NCBI GenBank assembly: GCA_023228875.1
Contig: JALOAG010000010.1
Span: 1 to 64,000, forward strand
Reading direction: 5' to 3'
Length of the DNA: 64,000 bases
Origin: Bacteroidia bacterium
GTDB taxonomy: Bacteria; Bacteroidota; Bacteroidia; NS11-12g; UBA955
Below the pieces are notes generated by a model. The model saw only the letters and a program-made list of their open reading frames with translations. It was not told where the DNA came from and did not search any database. The translations under genes and the position numbers were made by a program. Shown here piece by piece: positions 26,752 to 36,721 of this stretch; within the stretch, counting starts at the first letter, position 1, and every line of letters begins with the position of its first letter.

Positions 26752-27822
26752 AGGCAATAATTTATTTACTGCTGCTTGTATTTTCTCTGCCGGCAAATCG
26801 TGCATACAACTCTGCCCAAGTTTACACGTGCCTAGATAAAAGCACACACATTCTTTGTCAGGCTCTACAATGATTCCTCTATCAAAGAGGTCAAATTCGT
26901 GCGGATTAAAAATGTTATTCATCAAAACAATTTTCTTTTTTAACCCTAATGTAAGGTGCATTCCCATGGTAACTTGAGTAACCACTAAGTCGCATTGAGC
27001 TATCAAATTGATAAATTGGTTGAGTTCAAAGTATCCTAAGTATTTTGCTCCGGAACACAAACTGATTTCGAGATTGCGTTGATGCTCCTGCTCTCCGCCT
27101 AATAAAATGACTTCGTATCCTTGCTTGAGCAATTGTGTAGCTAAGGTTGTAAAGTTATCTATAGTCCACAGTCTTGTAGTCCATCTTCCGCCACAGCCGG
27201 TATTTAAACCAACAACTTTTTTGCTTTTATCAATCGCAGACCAGTCATAACCTTTATCATCATGTGTATCCAATAGATATTCTTCTCTTTGATATTCAAG
27301 CCCGCAGATGTTGAATATTTCTTCGCAGTAGGATAAGGCGTTTTTCTTGCTGATATCATCAAAAACTCCTGTTTCAAACTTATGTTGTGCAAGTTTGTTA
27401 ATAGGTGCAGGATTGTTGTCAATCAGCGTGAATCCATATTTTTCTTTTGCTTCAACTTGCTTCAAAAGAGCACAAGCTTCTTTTTCCTTATCAAGATTGA
27501 TGGCAATATCAAAACTTGCATTTTGTAGGTAAACAATAGAGTCTGTGCTTAAAGTAAGTATTTCGTGAATTTCGCTCTTTGGTAAAATGGCAGGTGTAAG
27601 GGTTAGCCAAGTAATTTTACAATTTGGGTAAATGGACTTATATCGGCTTACTAATGGAGTGGTTCTAATGACATCACCAATCGCACCTAATTTGATGATT
27701 AGAATTCGTTTACTGATTGGAGCGTAGTAAGGGCATCCATCGCAATGTACCTCATGTTCTTTGTGGGGTTTGCATGGAATGTCACCTCTAAAATGCAGAC
27801 AATCTGAATGTATAACAAGCAA
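26740..27822 (-). CDS. Glycosyltransferase family 9 (heptosyltransferase-like)
   Basis: The protein has 360 residues with a TTG start at 27822. The N-terminal CLHFRGDIPCKPHKEHEVHC and CDGCPYY form a cysteine-rich motif found in a Bacteroidota subgroup of this family. It is followed by the Rossmann start ILIIKLGAIGDVIRTTPLV, the classical GT9 signature (D/G-IGD). The second Rossmann half shows VVGLNTGCGGRWTTRLW and VILLGGEQEHQRN. GT9 enzymes transfer heptose or related sugars from nucleotide donors to lipopolysaccharide. The acceptor here is unknown. A -7 box TATATTTG lies at 27848-27855, 26 bases upstream of the start. The cysteine cluster near the C-terminus (CVCFYLGTCKLGQSC) could bind a metal together with the N-terminal cysteines. 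Confidence 0.85.
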   Translation of the reverse strand: MLVIHSDCLHFRGDIPCKPHKEHEVHCDGCPYYAPISKRILIIKLGAIGDVIRTTPLVSRYKSIYPNCKITWLTLTPAILPKSEIHEILTLSTDSIVYLQNASFDIAINLDKEKEACALLKQVEAKEKYGFTLIDNNPAPINKLAQHKFETGVFDDISKKNALSYCEEIFNICGLEYQREEYLLDTHDDKGYDWSAIDKSKKVVGLNTGCGGRWTTRLWTIDNFTTLATQLLKQGYEVILLGGEQEHQRNLEISLCSGAKYLGYFELNQFINLIAQCDLVVTQVTMGMHLTLGLKKKIVLMNNIFNPHEFDLFDRGIIVEPDKECVCFYLGTCKLGQSCMHDLPAEKIQAAVNKLLPFAK

Positions 27823-27847
27823 TGAAATGTGATTTTTATTGAGGTTG

Positions 27848-27855
27848 CAAATATA
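27848..27855 (-). promoter_or_regulatory. Promoter -7 box for the GT9 gene
   Basis: The minus strand reads TATATTTG, a full match to TAnnTTTG, 26 bases before the TTG start at 27822. No TTG-type -33 box is found at 17-23 bases, so the call rests on the -7 element alone. Confidence 0.4.
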
Positions 27856-27931
27856 ACGTTTGTCAAATAGTCAGAAAAAATAGATTATAAAAGTAAAAAA
27901 TGAACGTAATTTGCATAACCTCTGTGAAATT

Positions 27932-30900
27932 ATGAAGGTTAAGCATTTATTGGTATTACTGCTTTTTGTATTCTGTTTTTCTAACAGCGCATTCTCTACC
28001 CATTTGGTGGGCGGGTATGCAGGGTATGAATATATAGGCAGAGTGGGCAATAGCTCCATGTATAATTACAGAGTTTATTTTGTTGTTTACAGAGATTGTA
28101 ACAGTAGTGTTGACTTTGATGAAACAATGGATGTTTGTATTTATAACGGGAACGGTAGCTTTTATTCACGTCTTACCATTGTTAGAGGCAAGCCAAGAAA
28201 AGTAGATCCTGTGGGTATGACCAAGTGTGCCCAGTCTGCACAAGCTTGTATAGAAGTATGTGTGTATGAAAAAGTTATCAGCTTGCCACAGACGAATTTT
28301 GGTTATTCACTCAAATGGGAGCGCTGTTGCCGCAATACTCAGAATAATTTGCCAAATGGATATGTTCAAGGAGTGTATCAGCCTACACAAGGACAAACTT
28401 ATCTTACAAAGATTCCTGCCACTTCTATTGTTAACAGTTCGCCCTACTACACTGAAGTACCGGTTCCCTATATCTGTATCAATGACACTACCCAAATAAG
28501 AAACTATGCAATTGATCCGGATGGTGATTCGTTGGTATTTCGTTTTGTGAGACCTTGGAGTGGCGGAGGTCCAGATGATGCTATTCCGGGTTGCGAATCT
28601 AATTATAGTGGTCCAAAATACATCGTGTATAATGCAGGATTTGATGAGAGTAAACCATTTGGCGCAAATGGATATTCCGAAATTAATGCCTCTACCGGCA
28701 CCATGACTGTAATGGCTAAAGACTTAGGTCGATTTGCACTAGCAGTTGATGTAGAGGAATACAGAAATGGTATTTTAATAGGAAAGACACGTTTAGATAT
28801 ACAATTACTTGTCATCAATTGTCCTCCTAATATTAAACCCAGTCTTTCAGCATCGTCAAGAATTTTTACTCGAGAAGTGGAAGCAGGCGAAAAACTTTGT
28901 TTTGATATTAATGCTGTAGATCAAGATGCTCAGAATGTGAGGTTAAGTGCGTATGGAGAAATGTTTACAGGAGAGGGGGCATGGGTTGGCACCACAGCGA
29001 CCTTCCCAACCAAAATAGGATACAAATCAGTAACCTCTACATTTTGTTGGCAAACCACCTGTGAGCAAGGAAGAGCGGCTCCTTATTCATTCGTAATAGA
29101 GGCTTTAGATGATGGATGTCCTCCAAAGTTTATCAACGAAACGTATTATATCTATGTCAAGCCTTTTACAAGTAAATTGTTAATTGGAGGCGATAATCCC
29201 GTGTGTCCGGGTGTCAAAGGCAGTAAGTATCAGGCACTGAATATTGGTGCGGGAAGTACGGTGGAATGGACGGTTGAAAATGGTACTATTACTTCCGGTC
29301 AAGGTACAAAGCAGATTACTGTTGACTGGGATTTTGATAAACCTTCGGGAACGGTATATGCGAAAGAAATTTCAAAAAATGGTTGTGTAGATAAAACAAA
29401 GTCCTATACGGTTAAGTATGCTCCAAAACCGCCTTTGCCCGGTATTTTAACTTATATTTCTATTTCCCCGCTAGTGCCGGCAGATTCAGTATGTGTAGGA
29501 CATAGCCTATATTTTAAACCTTCTCCTGCTACACTCCTCAATGCCTTTAATTGGACGTGGATTGACCCGCAAGGTAATAATCAGGTTTCTTCAGACCCTT
29601 TTGAGTTTATTCCCACTGATGCAGGTGCTTATGATGTAAAATTGTTTTATACAAGTATGTTTGGTTGTCCGAGCGATACCGTTGTTAAAACTGTTTATGC
29701 ATTGAAACCTTTGGTGGATAGTATTATTGGACCTCCTACCGTATGTCCTAATAATGGCAATATTCAGTTTTATGTAAAAGGGTATCCCGGTTCTACCTAT
29801 CAATGGTTTATTGATGGTGCAACCATTCAAAAAGGACAAGGTACAGATACTGTTACTTTAGCTTTTGGAGAACCGGCAGTGGTAGTGTTAAAAGTGGTGG
29901 AGACCATGGCATTTGGATGTGTCGGAGACACAATCTACCACAATATAAAAGTTACCTATGATTTAGAGATTCATGAACCTTTGGGTGATTTTTCTGTGTG
30001 TGAATTTACCAAAGAAAGGTATATCCCCAATCCATTGGTGCATCATACTGTTTATTACTGGGATGTAACCGGTGGAACGATTGACAATATCAATCCACAG
30101 GACTATTCACTCGATGTTATTTGGGGAACAGCCGGTATGGGAAAAATTAAATATTACCAAACCGCTTATGACACCTTGAACAGCAAACAATGTATCAGCA
30201 ATAAGGTAGATATAGATGTGCAAATTAATCCAATACCTAGTGTGGATTTTATTGAGGGCAAGTTTGCGGTTTGCCAATATGAAGTACCGCTTAGTTTTAC
30301 ATTGAATGGATATAAGAATTCCACCTATCATTGGGAAGTAAATGGTGATACTGTATTAGAAGGGCAAGGCAGCAAGACCATTATTCTTCCAACTAATGTG
30401 TATGGAAGTTTTGTTATTCGAGTAAAAGAAATTAGTGAATTTGGATGCGCAGGACCTTTGATTGACAGTGTTTTGACCATTCATCCTAAACCTGTTACTA
30501 CACCAATCATTGGAGATAGTATTTTGTGTTTCCCAAATTTTCTTAACAGACAATATAGTGTAACCGGCTTCCCTAATTCGACTTTTTATTGGAACGTAGA
30601 AGGTGGTGTCAGAAAAGACACTGCTCTTACTCCTAAAACTGTGGTGGATTGGAATGGACTGCAATCTAATCGTATCAGTGTTTTTGAACGCTCTGATTTT
30701 GGATGTTTAGGAGATACATTGACCCTGCCTGTGTTTATTGATAGCATTGGTATTGATATTAAGGTTGTTACTGTAAGCCCACCTCCGGCAGGAGATAATC
30801 AAATAATTATAAATTGGGAATTGATCAATGCTCCTCGTTATGACACAACTTTTGGGATTTATAAACGAAGAGTGAATCCGGAACAATCATTTAATAAAAT

Positions 30901-31576
30901 AGGAGAGGTAGCAGGTAATGTCTTCACATTTACAGAGAAAAAAGTAAATACAGATATTACACCCTTTGATTTTCAAATTAGAGGCTCAAATCTTTGTAAT
31001 GAACAGATAAATTCACCCGTTCATAGGACTATTTTATTAACCGGAGACAAAATCATGGAGTACACAGTTGACCTTGATTTTACTGAATATATGGGTTGGC
31101 ATCAAGGCGTGTTGGATTATGTAGTCAATAGAAAGTTACTGAATAAGACTCCTTTTGAAGAGTATGATTGGAAGTCTTCTCCTGTGAGAGTTCACTATGA
31201 TAATGGTACCGACCATTATACACAATGTTATCGCATTAAAGCCAATGAATTTGGAGGCAGAGGCGAAGTATCATGGTCTAATGAAATTTGTTTTGACTAT
31301 CCGCCCATTATGTACATTCCAAATGCTTTTTCTCCCGATGGAAATGGTTTGAATGAAGGGTTTGGAGTGATTGCTTCCGGTACTAAGACATTTAAGATGA
31401 CAGTGTTCAATCGCTGGGGCGAAAAGTTATTCATTACAGATGATGCAAAACAGACTTGGGATGGTACTTTTAATGGTGTGCCATGCAAGCAAGATGTCTA
31501 TGTGGTGTTTATAGAATACACAAACTATGCAGACAAGTATTTCAATACCAAAGGTACATTTACTTTGTTAAGATAA
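27932..31576 (+). CDS. Large secreted PKD-type protein with T9SS type B sorting domain
   Basis: I start this gene at ATG 27932 (1214 residues); the TTG at 27911 precedes a weaker N-terminus. A signal peptide (VKHLLVLLLFVFCFSNSAFS) is followed by THLVGGYAGYEY, the usual mature start of a large class of Bacteroidota adhesin-like proteins. The N-terminal 300 residues carry conserved Cys pairs (LKWERCCRNTQN). Several PKD/Ig-like repeats follow, each with a 'VCPG/VCQY ... Y-x-W' pattern (VCPGVKGSKYQ, VCPNNGNIQFYV, VCQYEVPLSFTL). The C-terminus has the gliding-motility-associated domain: YIPNAFSPDGNGLNEGFG, FNRWGEKLF, WDGTFNGVPCKQDVYVV and a final GTFTLLR. This domain directs export by the type IX system and surface attachment. 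It converges with 31591, leaving only 14 bases. Confidence 0.9.
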   Translation: MKVKHLLVLLLFVFCFSNSAFSTHLVGGYAGYEYIGRVGNSSMYNYRVYFVVYRDCNSSVDFDETMDVCIYNGNGSFYSRLTIVRGKPRKVDPVGMTKCAQSAQACIEVCVYEKVISLPQTNFGYSLKWERCCRNTQNNLPNGYVQGVYQPTQGQTYLTKIPATSIVNSSPYYTEVPVPYICINDTTQIRNYAIDPDGDSLVFRFVRPWSGGGPDDAIPGCESNYSGPKYIVYNAGFDESKPFGANGYSEINASTGTMTVMAKDLGRFALAVDVEEYRNGILIGKTRLDIQLLVINCPPNIKPSLSASSRIFTREVEAGEKLCFDINAVDQDAQNVRLSAYGEMFTGEGAWVGTTATFPTKIGYKSVTSTFCWQTTCEQGRAAPYSFVIEALDDGCPPKFINETYYIYVKPFTSKLLIGGDNPVCPGVKGSKYQALNIGAGSTVEWTVENGTITSGQGTKQITVDWDFDKPSGTVYAKEISKNGCVDKTKSYTVKYAPKPPLPGILTYISISPLVPADSVCVGHSLYFKPSPATLLNAFNWTWIDPQGNNQVSSDPFEFIPTDAGAYDVKLFYTSMFGCPSDTVVKTVYALKPLVDSIIGPPTVCPNNGNIQFYVKGYPGSTYQWFIDGATIQKGQGTDTVTLAFGEPAVVVLKVVETMAFGCVGDTIYHNIKVTYDLEIHEPLGDFSVCEFTKERYIPNPLVHHTVYYWDVTGGTIDNINPQDYSLDVIWGTAGMGKIKYYQTAYDTLNSKQCISNKVDIDVQINPIPSVDFIEGKFAVCQYEVPLSFTLNGYKNSTYHWEVNGDTVLEGQGSKTIILPTNVYGSFVIRVKEISEFGCAGPLIDSVLTIHPKPVTTPIIGDSILCFPNFLNRQYSVTGFPNSTFYWNVEGGVRKDTALTPKTVVDWNGLQSNRISVFERSDFGCLGDTLTLPVFIDSIGIDIKVVTVSPPPAGDNQIIINWELINAPRYDTTFGIYKRRVNPEQSFNKIGEVAGNVFTFTEKKVNTDITPFDFQIRGSNLCNEQINSPVHRTILLTGDKIMEYTVDLDFTEYMGWHQGVLDYVVNRKLLNKTPFEEYDWKSSPVRVHYDNGTDHYTQCYRIKANEFGGRGEVSWSNEICFDYPPIMYIPNAFSPDGNGLNEGFGVIASGTKTFKMTVFNRWGEKLFITDDAKQTWDGTFNGVPCKQDVYVVFIEYTNYADKYFNTKGTFTLLR

Positions 31577-31590
31577 AGTGCACAAAATGC

Positions 31591-32421
31591 TTATTGGCGG
31601 CTAAGCAAGCCTTCAATTTCCTTGATAACTGTATTCATTTTGCGATTGTCCAACCCGATTTGCTCAAATATATTCTTGTTGTCTATTAAGTCTTTTACCA
31701 AGATAATTTCATTTTCCAATAAAAATCTTTTCTCTTTCATGTTAATTGAAGTTAGACAAGTAATAGGGTAAAGCGCTCTTTTGTCAACCATATTCTTGAT
31801 GCTATTGCCGTTTGGATATTCCCATGATAAGAGTTTGATATGGTAATACTCGCCAAACGCAATTGAGTCAGAGGTGAAATAGGAGTTTGTAATAAGCCAC
31901 CCGTTAGTGAACTGTTGCTTATGCCCAAACAAATCAAACTCCTTGTTAGAAATATCTTTGATACGAGAAAGGAAATACATGGGAATAGTAACAGGAATTT
32001 TTGTTTCCATAGTATTTCTAAACTTACATTCAATCCAATATAAGATGTTGTCTCGGAAGGCGATTACGTCTGCTTCATGCGAAACTGCATGTCCTTGTAG
32101 AGTTAGATTATGAGCTGTTTGATAGCCATAATCAATTAAAAACTTTGCAACCCATTTTTCAAAATAGAATCCTGTAGGACCTAAGTCTCTCAATGCTCTT
32201 TTTAAACTATAACGTGCAGCAAAGGAATGAGCCAGTTTCTTTAATTCCTTGAAACTGAGTTTGTAGATTTCTTTACTGTGCATACCATCATAAATTTTAG
32301 GTTTGATGCGTTGCAACACAATATCTACATCTTCATCTGCAGCACCGGACTTTGTCAGCGAATTTCGAAGCCTTTCTATATCGAATTCGGTTAGCTCACC
32401 GGAGTATTTCCTGACTTTCAT
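31591..32421 (-). CDS. ATP-cone domain fused to PD-(D/E)XK restriction-like nuclease
   Basis: The protein has 276 residues. Residues 1-85 match the ATP-cone fold (VRKYSGELTEFDIERLRNSL, then GAADEDVDIVLQRI), known as an allosteric nucleotide-binding domain of ribonucleotide reductase and NrdR. Residues about 105-200 show a restriction-endonuclease-like core: FEKWVAKFLIDYGYQTAHNL, HEADVIAFRDNILYWIECKF (D ... E-x-K active-site pattern) and FTNGWLITNSYFT. The tail is helical. The combination suggests an ATP/dATP-sensitive nuclease; biochemical role is not known to me. It is the last gene of the five-gene operon beginning at 37621, 14 bases after the M16 peptidase gene. That location among envelope genes is unusual for a nuclease. 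Confidence 0.75.
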   Translation of the reverse strand: MKVRKYSGELTEFDIERLRNSLTKSGAADEDVDIVLQRIKPKIYDGMHSKEIYKLSFKELKKLAHSFAARYSLKRALRDLGPTGFYFEKWVAKFLIDYGYQTAHNLTLQGHAVSHEADVIAFRDNILYWIECKFRNTMETKIPVTIPMYFLSRIKDISNKEFDLFGHKQQFTNGWLITNSYFTSDSIAFGEYYHIKLLSWEYPNGNSIKNMVDKRALYPITCLTSINMKEKRFLLENEIILVKDLIDNKNIFEQIGLDNRKMNTVIKEIEGLLSRQ

Positions 32422-32435
32422 TATGAATGTGTTGA

Positions 32436-35369
32436 TTAATAACCAAACAATTCATCAAGACTCAGTGTGATAACTTTGCCGTATTTCTTTAGTTCTTCTT
32501 GTGTAACCTTGCTCTCATCTGCCAAGATAGACAGAGTGTAATTTCCTTGTTTTACATAGGATTCTTGAAAATTCACGACATCAGCCATTGTAACTGTATT
32601 GATTTTATCAAACAGCAGTTCGTTGGTTGTCTTAGGCAGATTTAATAGTTGAACGGTTCGCCAAGCAAAGTAAATTCCTGTTTTGGTGGTGCGAGAAGTT
32701 CTGATATTATTGTCTAAAGAGTTTTTTGCTTGATCAAATGAACTCTGATTTTGAGGCATGTTGTGTATCAATTCGTTCATGCTGTGAATGGCAGCGGGCA
32801 TTTTGTCGCTTTGCGTGCCGACATAGGCAAACATCCTCCCGATTTCTTTAGGTAACATTGGTTGTGCATAATATGCATAAGTTGAATATGCCAATGCCTG
32901 AGATTCTCTAATTTCTTGAAAAACAATAGAACTCATACCGCCACCAAAGTATTCGTTAAACATTGCGATTTGAGGTAATAATGCTTGATTGAATGGATGT
33001 GTGGGCTTTTGCCAAGTGATTTCAGCTTGAACCATGTTGTAATGGGAAAAATATACTGTTGGTTCAACTTGTTGCAGTGGAGTAAACTCCTTCATTTTAG
33101 GAGACTTGGCAAACTTCTTCGGTAAATGATGATACTTGCTGATAATGTTTAGCACATCAACAGATGCACCGGGTCCGTAATAAACTATGTCATGTTTGGT
33201 TTGCAATAATCCCTTGATAGATTTAATCAGTGTTTTTGATTTTATTTTATTGATTTCTTTATTTTTGAGTACAAAACGCTGTGGATTGTCTGCGCCATAA
33301 AGGGCGTAGTAGTTCAATGCTGTTCTAATCGCATTTTTGTTTGATTTACTATTCTCTCTTGATTTTAAAAGTCGTCCTTTCAAATCTGCCAATGCAATTT
33401 CATCAGCTTTCATATTGGTTAAGAGATGTTCAAACAGTGCCAACGCTTGTTCAAAATTTTGCTGTAATCCTGATAAGTAAACATAGGATTGTCTATTGCT
33501 TGCACTCACTCCATAAGAACAACCTAATGAATAAAATTTTTCGCTAATTTCTTCAGGAGTATATTTGTCTGTACCCATGTATTCTAAGTAGTCCAAAGCC
33601 AATGAGAGCTCTTTGTTGCTGTATGTTCCTGCATCAATAACGTAATACAACGTGAAGAGTTCGTTACGCTTGTTTGGAATATAGAAATATGAAGCAATGC
33701 CAAGATTTCCTTGCTGCATATCTTTGTTGAAATCAGGAAATTTAGGCTCAATTGGACTGGTTGATTTGCTTGCAATTTGTTGAACAAAATTGGAAGTTTT
33801 GTCTCTATTAACAGGGATTTTTGTAATTTGAGGTTTCTCAATTTTGGTAACATTTTCAGCAGTGCCTTGTCTTTTATATATTATCACATAATCGTTTGTG
33901 TAGTATTTCTTAGCAAAGTCCATCAATTCTTGTTTGGTGATTTTGCTCATTCTGTAATTGATGTTTAATACTTCATTCCATTGAAGATTTTTTATAAACG
34001 CATCAAGCAGGGTATAAGCAGTTCCTTGGTTGTCTTCAAAGTTTTTAATGTCATCTACCTCTTGATTAAAAATAATTCCTTTCATCAAGTTTTCATCAAA
34101 ATTTCCGTCTTGTACTGCTTGGATTTGAGATAGGATTAAGTTTTTTACTTCTTCTAATGATTGTCCTTCTTTAGGCATTGCGTAGAAATAGTGAACAGAA
34201 TAGTCTTTCAATATTTCAGGAGAACTGCCTGCTCCTAATACTTTTTGACTTTTGTTCAGATTCAAGTCAATCAATCCCGCTGCGGAGTTAGATAAAACCA
34301 AGTCCATCATACGGAGTAAGTCAGCTTCTTTGGTGCCATCTCCGGGGAATCTATATCCTAACACTACCATTTCTGCTGTCGGACCTGTGATTTCAGCAAC
34401 AGTAGGTGAGTTGTGTATAGGTTCAGGATTAAATGTAAATACAGGGATGGGTTTTGCTTGCATGTAAGAAAAACGGTCTGAAATTGCTTGAATGGTCTTG
34501 TCAAAATCTAAATCACCAACCATGATAATTGCCATGTTATTTGGAACATAGTATGTGTGATAGTAGTCTCTAATGGCTTGAAGAGAAGGATTCTTCAGAT
34601 GTTCTACAGTGCCGATAGTGGTTTGGGTTCCATAAGTATGATTTTGGAATAGTTTGGCAAATAATGTTTCAAATACTTTGTTTTGGTCATTGTCAAGCGA
34701 AATGTTTTTCTCTTCATAAACTGCTTCAAGTTCTGTATGAAATATTCTGAATACAGGATTTCTGAATCGCTCTGATTCTATCTCTAACCATCTGTCAATT
34801 TCATTTGCAGGAATTTGATTTACATAAACTGTTTGTTCAAAACTTGTAAAAGCGTTTGTGCCGGACGCGCCTATGACTTGCATTAATTTATCATATTCAT
34901 TTGGAATGGCATAACCTGCTGCAATCTGTGAGATTGAGTCAATTGCACGGTAAATTGCTTTGCGTTCTGTGTCGTTGGTAGTTTTATTATAAACACTGTA
35001 TAATGAATCTATTTTGTTTAAATAGATAATTTCTGTAGCATAATCTATAGTGCCATACTTGTCTGTACCTTTAAAGAGAAGGTGTTCTAAGTAGTGCGCG
35101 AGACCCGTGTTTGTCGCAGGGTCATTTTTGCTGCCGGCTTTTGTTGCTATTAATGTTTGGATGACCGGTTTTTCTGTGTTTTGTGCCAGAATTACTGTGA
35201 GTCCATTGGGTAAGGTGTAGAATCTTGCGTTAGCAGGATCATTTTCAATATAGGTGTACGAAAATTTACCATCATTAACTTGCTTGAACTGGGCAAATTG
35301 TTGCTGCGCAGAAGCACTGAACATAATGCTCAATGACGCAATTACTAGGATTGATTTTACGAATTTCAT
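32436..35369 (-). CDS. Secreted M16 zinc metallopeptidase (pitrilysin type)
   Basis: I start at ATG 35369 (977 residues). The first hit, TTG 35378, only adds three residues. A signal peptide (MKFVKSILVIASLSIMF ... SASAQ) leads to the inverted zinc motif H92-YL-E95-H96 (GLAHYLEHLLFKGT), with the third ligand in EAVYEEKNISLDND about 85 residues later. Two M16 halves follow, the second without zinc ligands but with the usual FNEYFGGGMSSIVFQEIRES closing helix. These enzymes are single-chain clamshell peptidases that cut unfolded peptides in the periplasm or outside. Length (~980) is normal for the long bacterial form. It is 20 bases from Maf and part of the 37621-31591 operon. Confidence 0.92.
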   Translation of the reverse strand: MKFVKSILVIASLSIMFSASAQQQFAQFKQVNDGKFSYTYIENDPANARFYTLPNGLTVILAQNTEKPVIQTLIATKAGSKNDPATNTGLAHYLEHLLFKGTDKYGTIDYATEIIYLNKIDSLYSVYNKTTNDTERKAIYRAIDSISQIAAGYAIPNEYDKLMQVIGASGTNAFTSFEQTVYVNQIPANEIDRWLEIESERFRNPVFRIFHTELEAVYEEKNISLDNDQNKVFETLFAKLFQNHTYGTQTTIGTVEHLKNPSLQAIRDYYHTYYVPNNMAIIMVGDLDFDKTIQAISDRFSYMQAKPIPVFTFNPEPIHNSPTVAEITGPTAEMVVLGYRFPGDGTKEADLLRMMDLVLSNSAAGLIDLNLNKSQKVLGAGSSPEILKDYSVHYFYAMPKEGQSLEEVKNLILSQIQAVQDGNFDENLMKGIIFNQEVDDIKNFEDNQGTAYTLLDAFIKNLQWNEVLNINYRMSKITKQELMDFAKKYYTNDYVIIYKRQGTAENVTKIEKPQITKIPVNRDKTSNFVQQIASKSTSPIEPKFPDFNKDMQQGNLGIASYFYIPNKRNELFTLYYVIDAGTYSNKELSLALDYLEYMGTDKYTPEEISEKFYSLGCSYGVSASNRQSYVYLSGLQQNFEQALALFEHLLTNMKADEIALADLKGRLLKSRENSKSNKNAIRTALNYYALYGADNPQRFVLKNKEINKIKSKTLIKSIKGLLQTKHDIVYYGPGASVDVLNIISKYHHLPKKFAKSPKMKEFTPLQQVEPTVYFSHYNMVQAEITWQKPTHPFNQALLPQIAMFNEYFGGGMSSIVFQEIRESQALAYSTYAYYAQPMLPKEIGRMFAYVGTQSDKMPAAIHSMNELIHNMPQNQSSFDQAKNSLDNNIRTSRTTKTGIYFAWRTVQLLNLPKTTNELLFDKINTVTMADVVNFQESYVKQGNYTLSILADESKVTQEELKKYGKVITLSLDELFGY

Positions 35370-35389
35370 AGAGAGCAAAAGTAAAGTAA

Positions 35390-35953
35390 TTACTTTACCA
35401 AAAAATTGCTCAATTCTTCATGAAATCTTGCTAAAGGAAATCCCATCACATTATAATAACACCCTTCTATTCTATAAATGCCAAAGTATCCCATCATGTC
35501 TTGAATTCCATAAGAGCCTGCCTTGTCAAACGGGTGATATTCTTTGATATAGCTTTTGATGAAATCAGGTTTTAGCTCTTTGAAAAATACTCTTGATTCT
35601 TCCACAAAGCCATGTTGTTTTGTTCCAAGTCTAATATAAACACCCGTGAACACTGAATGTACTTTTCCTGATAATTTACTTAACATCTGAAATGCTTCAT
35701 CAGCATTTGATGGTTTATTTAAAATTTCGTTTTCTAAACATACAATAGTGTCGGCAGCAACAATCAGTTTGTCTGATTCAATTGCTAAATTTTTTCTTTG
35801 AGCCAATAATAATGGGATTTGAGGAGCCGGTGTTGATTCCGGGAAATCTTCGTTGACGTCCGGATTGGCGAAACTGACATCAAAACCTGCATCTTGGAGC
35901 AAAAAACGTCTGCGTGGTGAACCTGAGGCAAGGAGAATTTGCGGGAAATTCAT
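35390..35953 (-). CDS. maf: Maf-like nucleotide pyrophosphatase
   Basis: The protein has 187 residues when started at ATG 35953, where the family's N-terminus begins (MNFPQILLASGSPRRRFLL); the longer frame to 36040 adds 29 residues that overlap the upstream lipoprotein gene. Typical Maf motifs are present: LLASGSPRR (loop with phosphate contacts), VAADTIVCLENEIL (catalytic Asp), KPSNADEAFQML and FDKAGSYGIQD. The family hydrolyses nucleotide triphosphates such as dTTP/UTP and modified bases to monophosphates, which cleans the pool and in some bacteria affects septation. The start follows the lipoprotein stop by 10 bases. Confidence 0.88.
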   Translation of the reverse strand: MNFPQILLASGSPRRRFLLQDAGFDVSFANPDVNEDFPESTPAPQIPLLLAQRKNLAIESDKLIVAADTIVCLENEILNKPSNADEAFQMLSKLSGKVHSVFTGVYIRLGTKQHGFVEESRVFFKELKPDFIKSYIKEYHPFDKAGSYGIQDMMGYFGIYRIEGCYYNVMGFPLARFHEELSNFLVK

Positions 35954-35963
35954 GGTGCTATTT

Positions 35964-36719
35964 TTACTCTGTTGAAATATTGCCTTGGTTATCAATGGTT
36001 GCTTTGAATCGTTTGGTAACATGGCATGTTCTGGTGTCACAAGTAACTTCCATTATATTGATTACTGCGTTTGCGTCTATATAAAATAGTCTCAATGAAA
36101 TATTGTCTTCATGCTGTTTCATTAAGTAAAGATTATAAACCTTTGCATTATTAGTAACAGAGTCTATGAGTACCAGATTGCCGTATTCGGTGCAATGTTC
36201 AACCGCAGCTGTGGAATCCATTTCATTATGTACACTGCCAAAAGCATAATAACTCTTGAATTTTCCTATGTTGGGAAGTGTAACAATGATACTATCGGTG
36301 CTGGCTACGTTATTGCAGATTAAATTATCATCGTTGAAATATTTGGTATAGCCGGCTTTCTTGATTTTAGGATGCTGAATAGGGGCTTGAGTGTTAATTT
36401 GTTGTAAGCACTTATTGATGTCCAATAATGCTTTGTGATATATACTGAACCCCATGTCGCGTGTGCCTGAACGATCAATAATACGCCATTCGTCAGAAAA
36501 GACAAAGTTGACTAATGTAGGGCAGCCGAACGGAAATTGATTGTATGTCAATGGAGAATTAGCTTGGGTTGTGGTATCTTCAACAAGAGGTAAGTCATCT
36601 ATCAGCGGGTTATTTGAAGCAATAGGAGTAGAAGCCGGAATTGTGCTTGAGTCAGAAGTACAGGAATATAAAGCTAAGGCAAGAAGTGCAAAGAAGAATG
36701 TGTGGTTAAGATTATACAT
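35964..36719 (-). CDS. Predicted lipoprotein, unknown function
   Basis: The product has 251 residues from ATG 36719. A short signal sequence (MYNLNHTFFFALLALALYSC) ends in the lipobox LYS-C20, so it should be lipid-modified. A Ser/Thr/Pro-rich linker (about 21-60) precedes a compact domain with conserved-looking pieces such as FPFGCPTLVNF and STAAVEHCTEYG, containing several cysteines. I recognise no family. It lies 2 bases after the M23 peptidase gene's stop and 10 bases before maf, so it belongs to the same operon. Possible role as cell-wall or outer-membrane partner of the M23 enzyme is inference only. Confidence 0.75.
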   Translation of the reverse strand: MYNLNHTFFFALLALALYSCTSDSSTIPASTPIASNNPLIDDLPLVEDTTTQANSPLTYNQFPFGCPTLVNFVFSDEWRIIDRSGTRDMGFSIYHKALLDINKCLQQINTQAPIQHPKIKKAGYTKYFNDDNLICNNVASTDSIIVTLPNIGKFKSYYAFGSVHNEMDSTAAVEHCTEYGNLVLIDSVTNNAKVYNLYLMKQHEDNISLRLFYIDANAVINIMEVTCDTRTCHVTKRFKATIDNQGNISTE

Positions 36720-36721
36720 GT

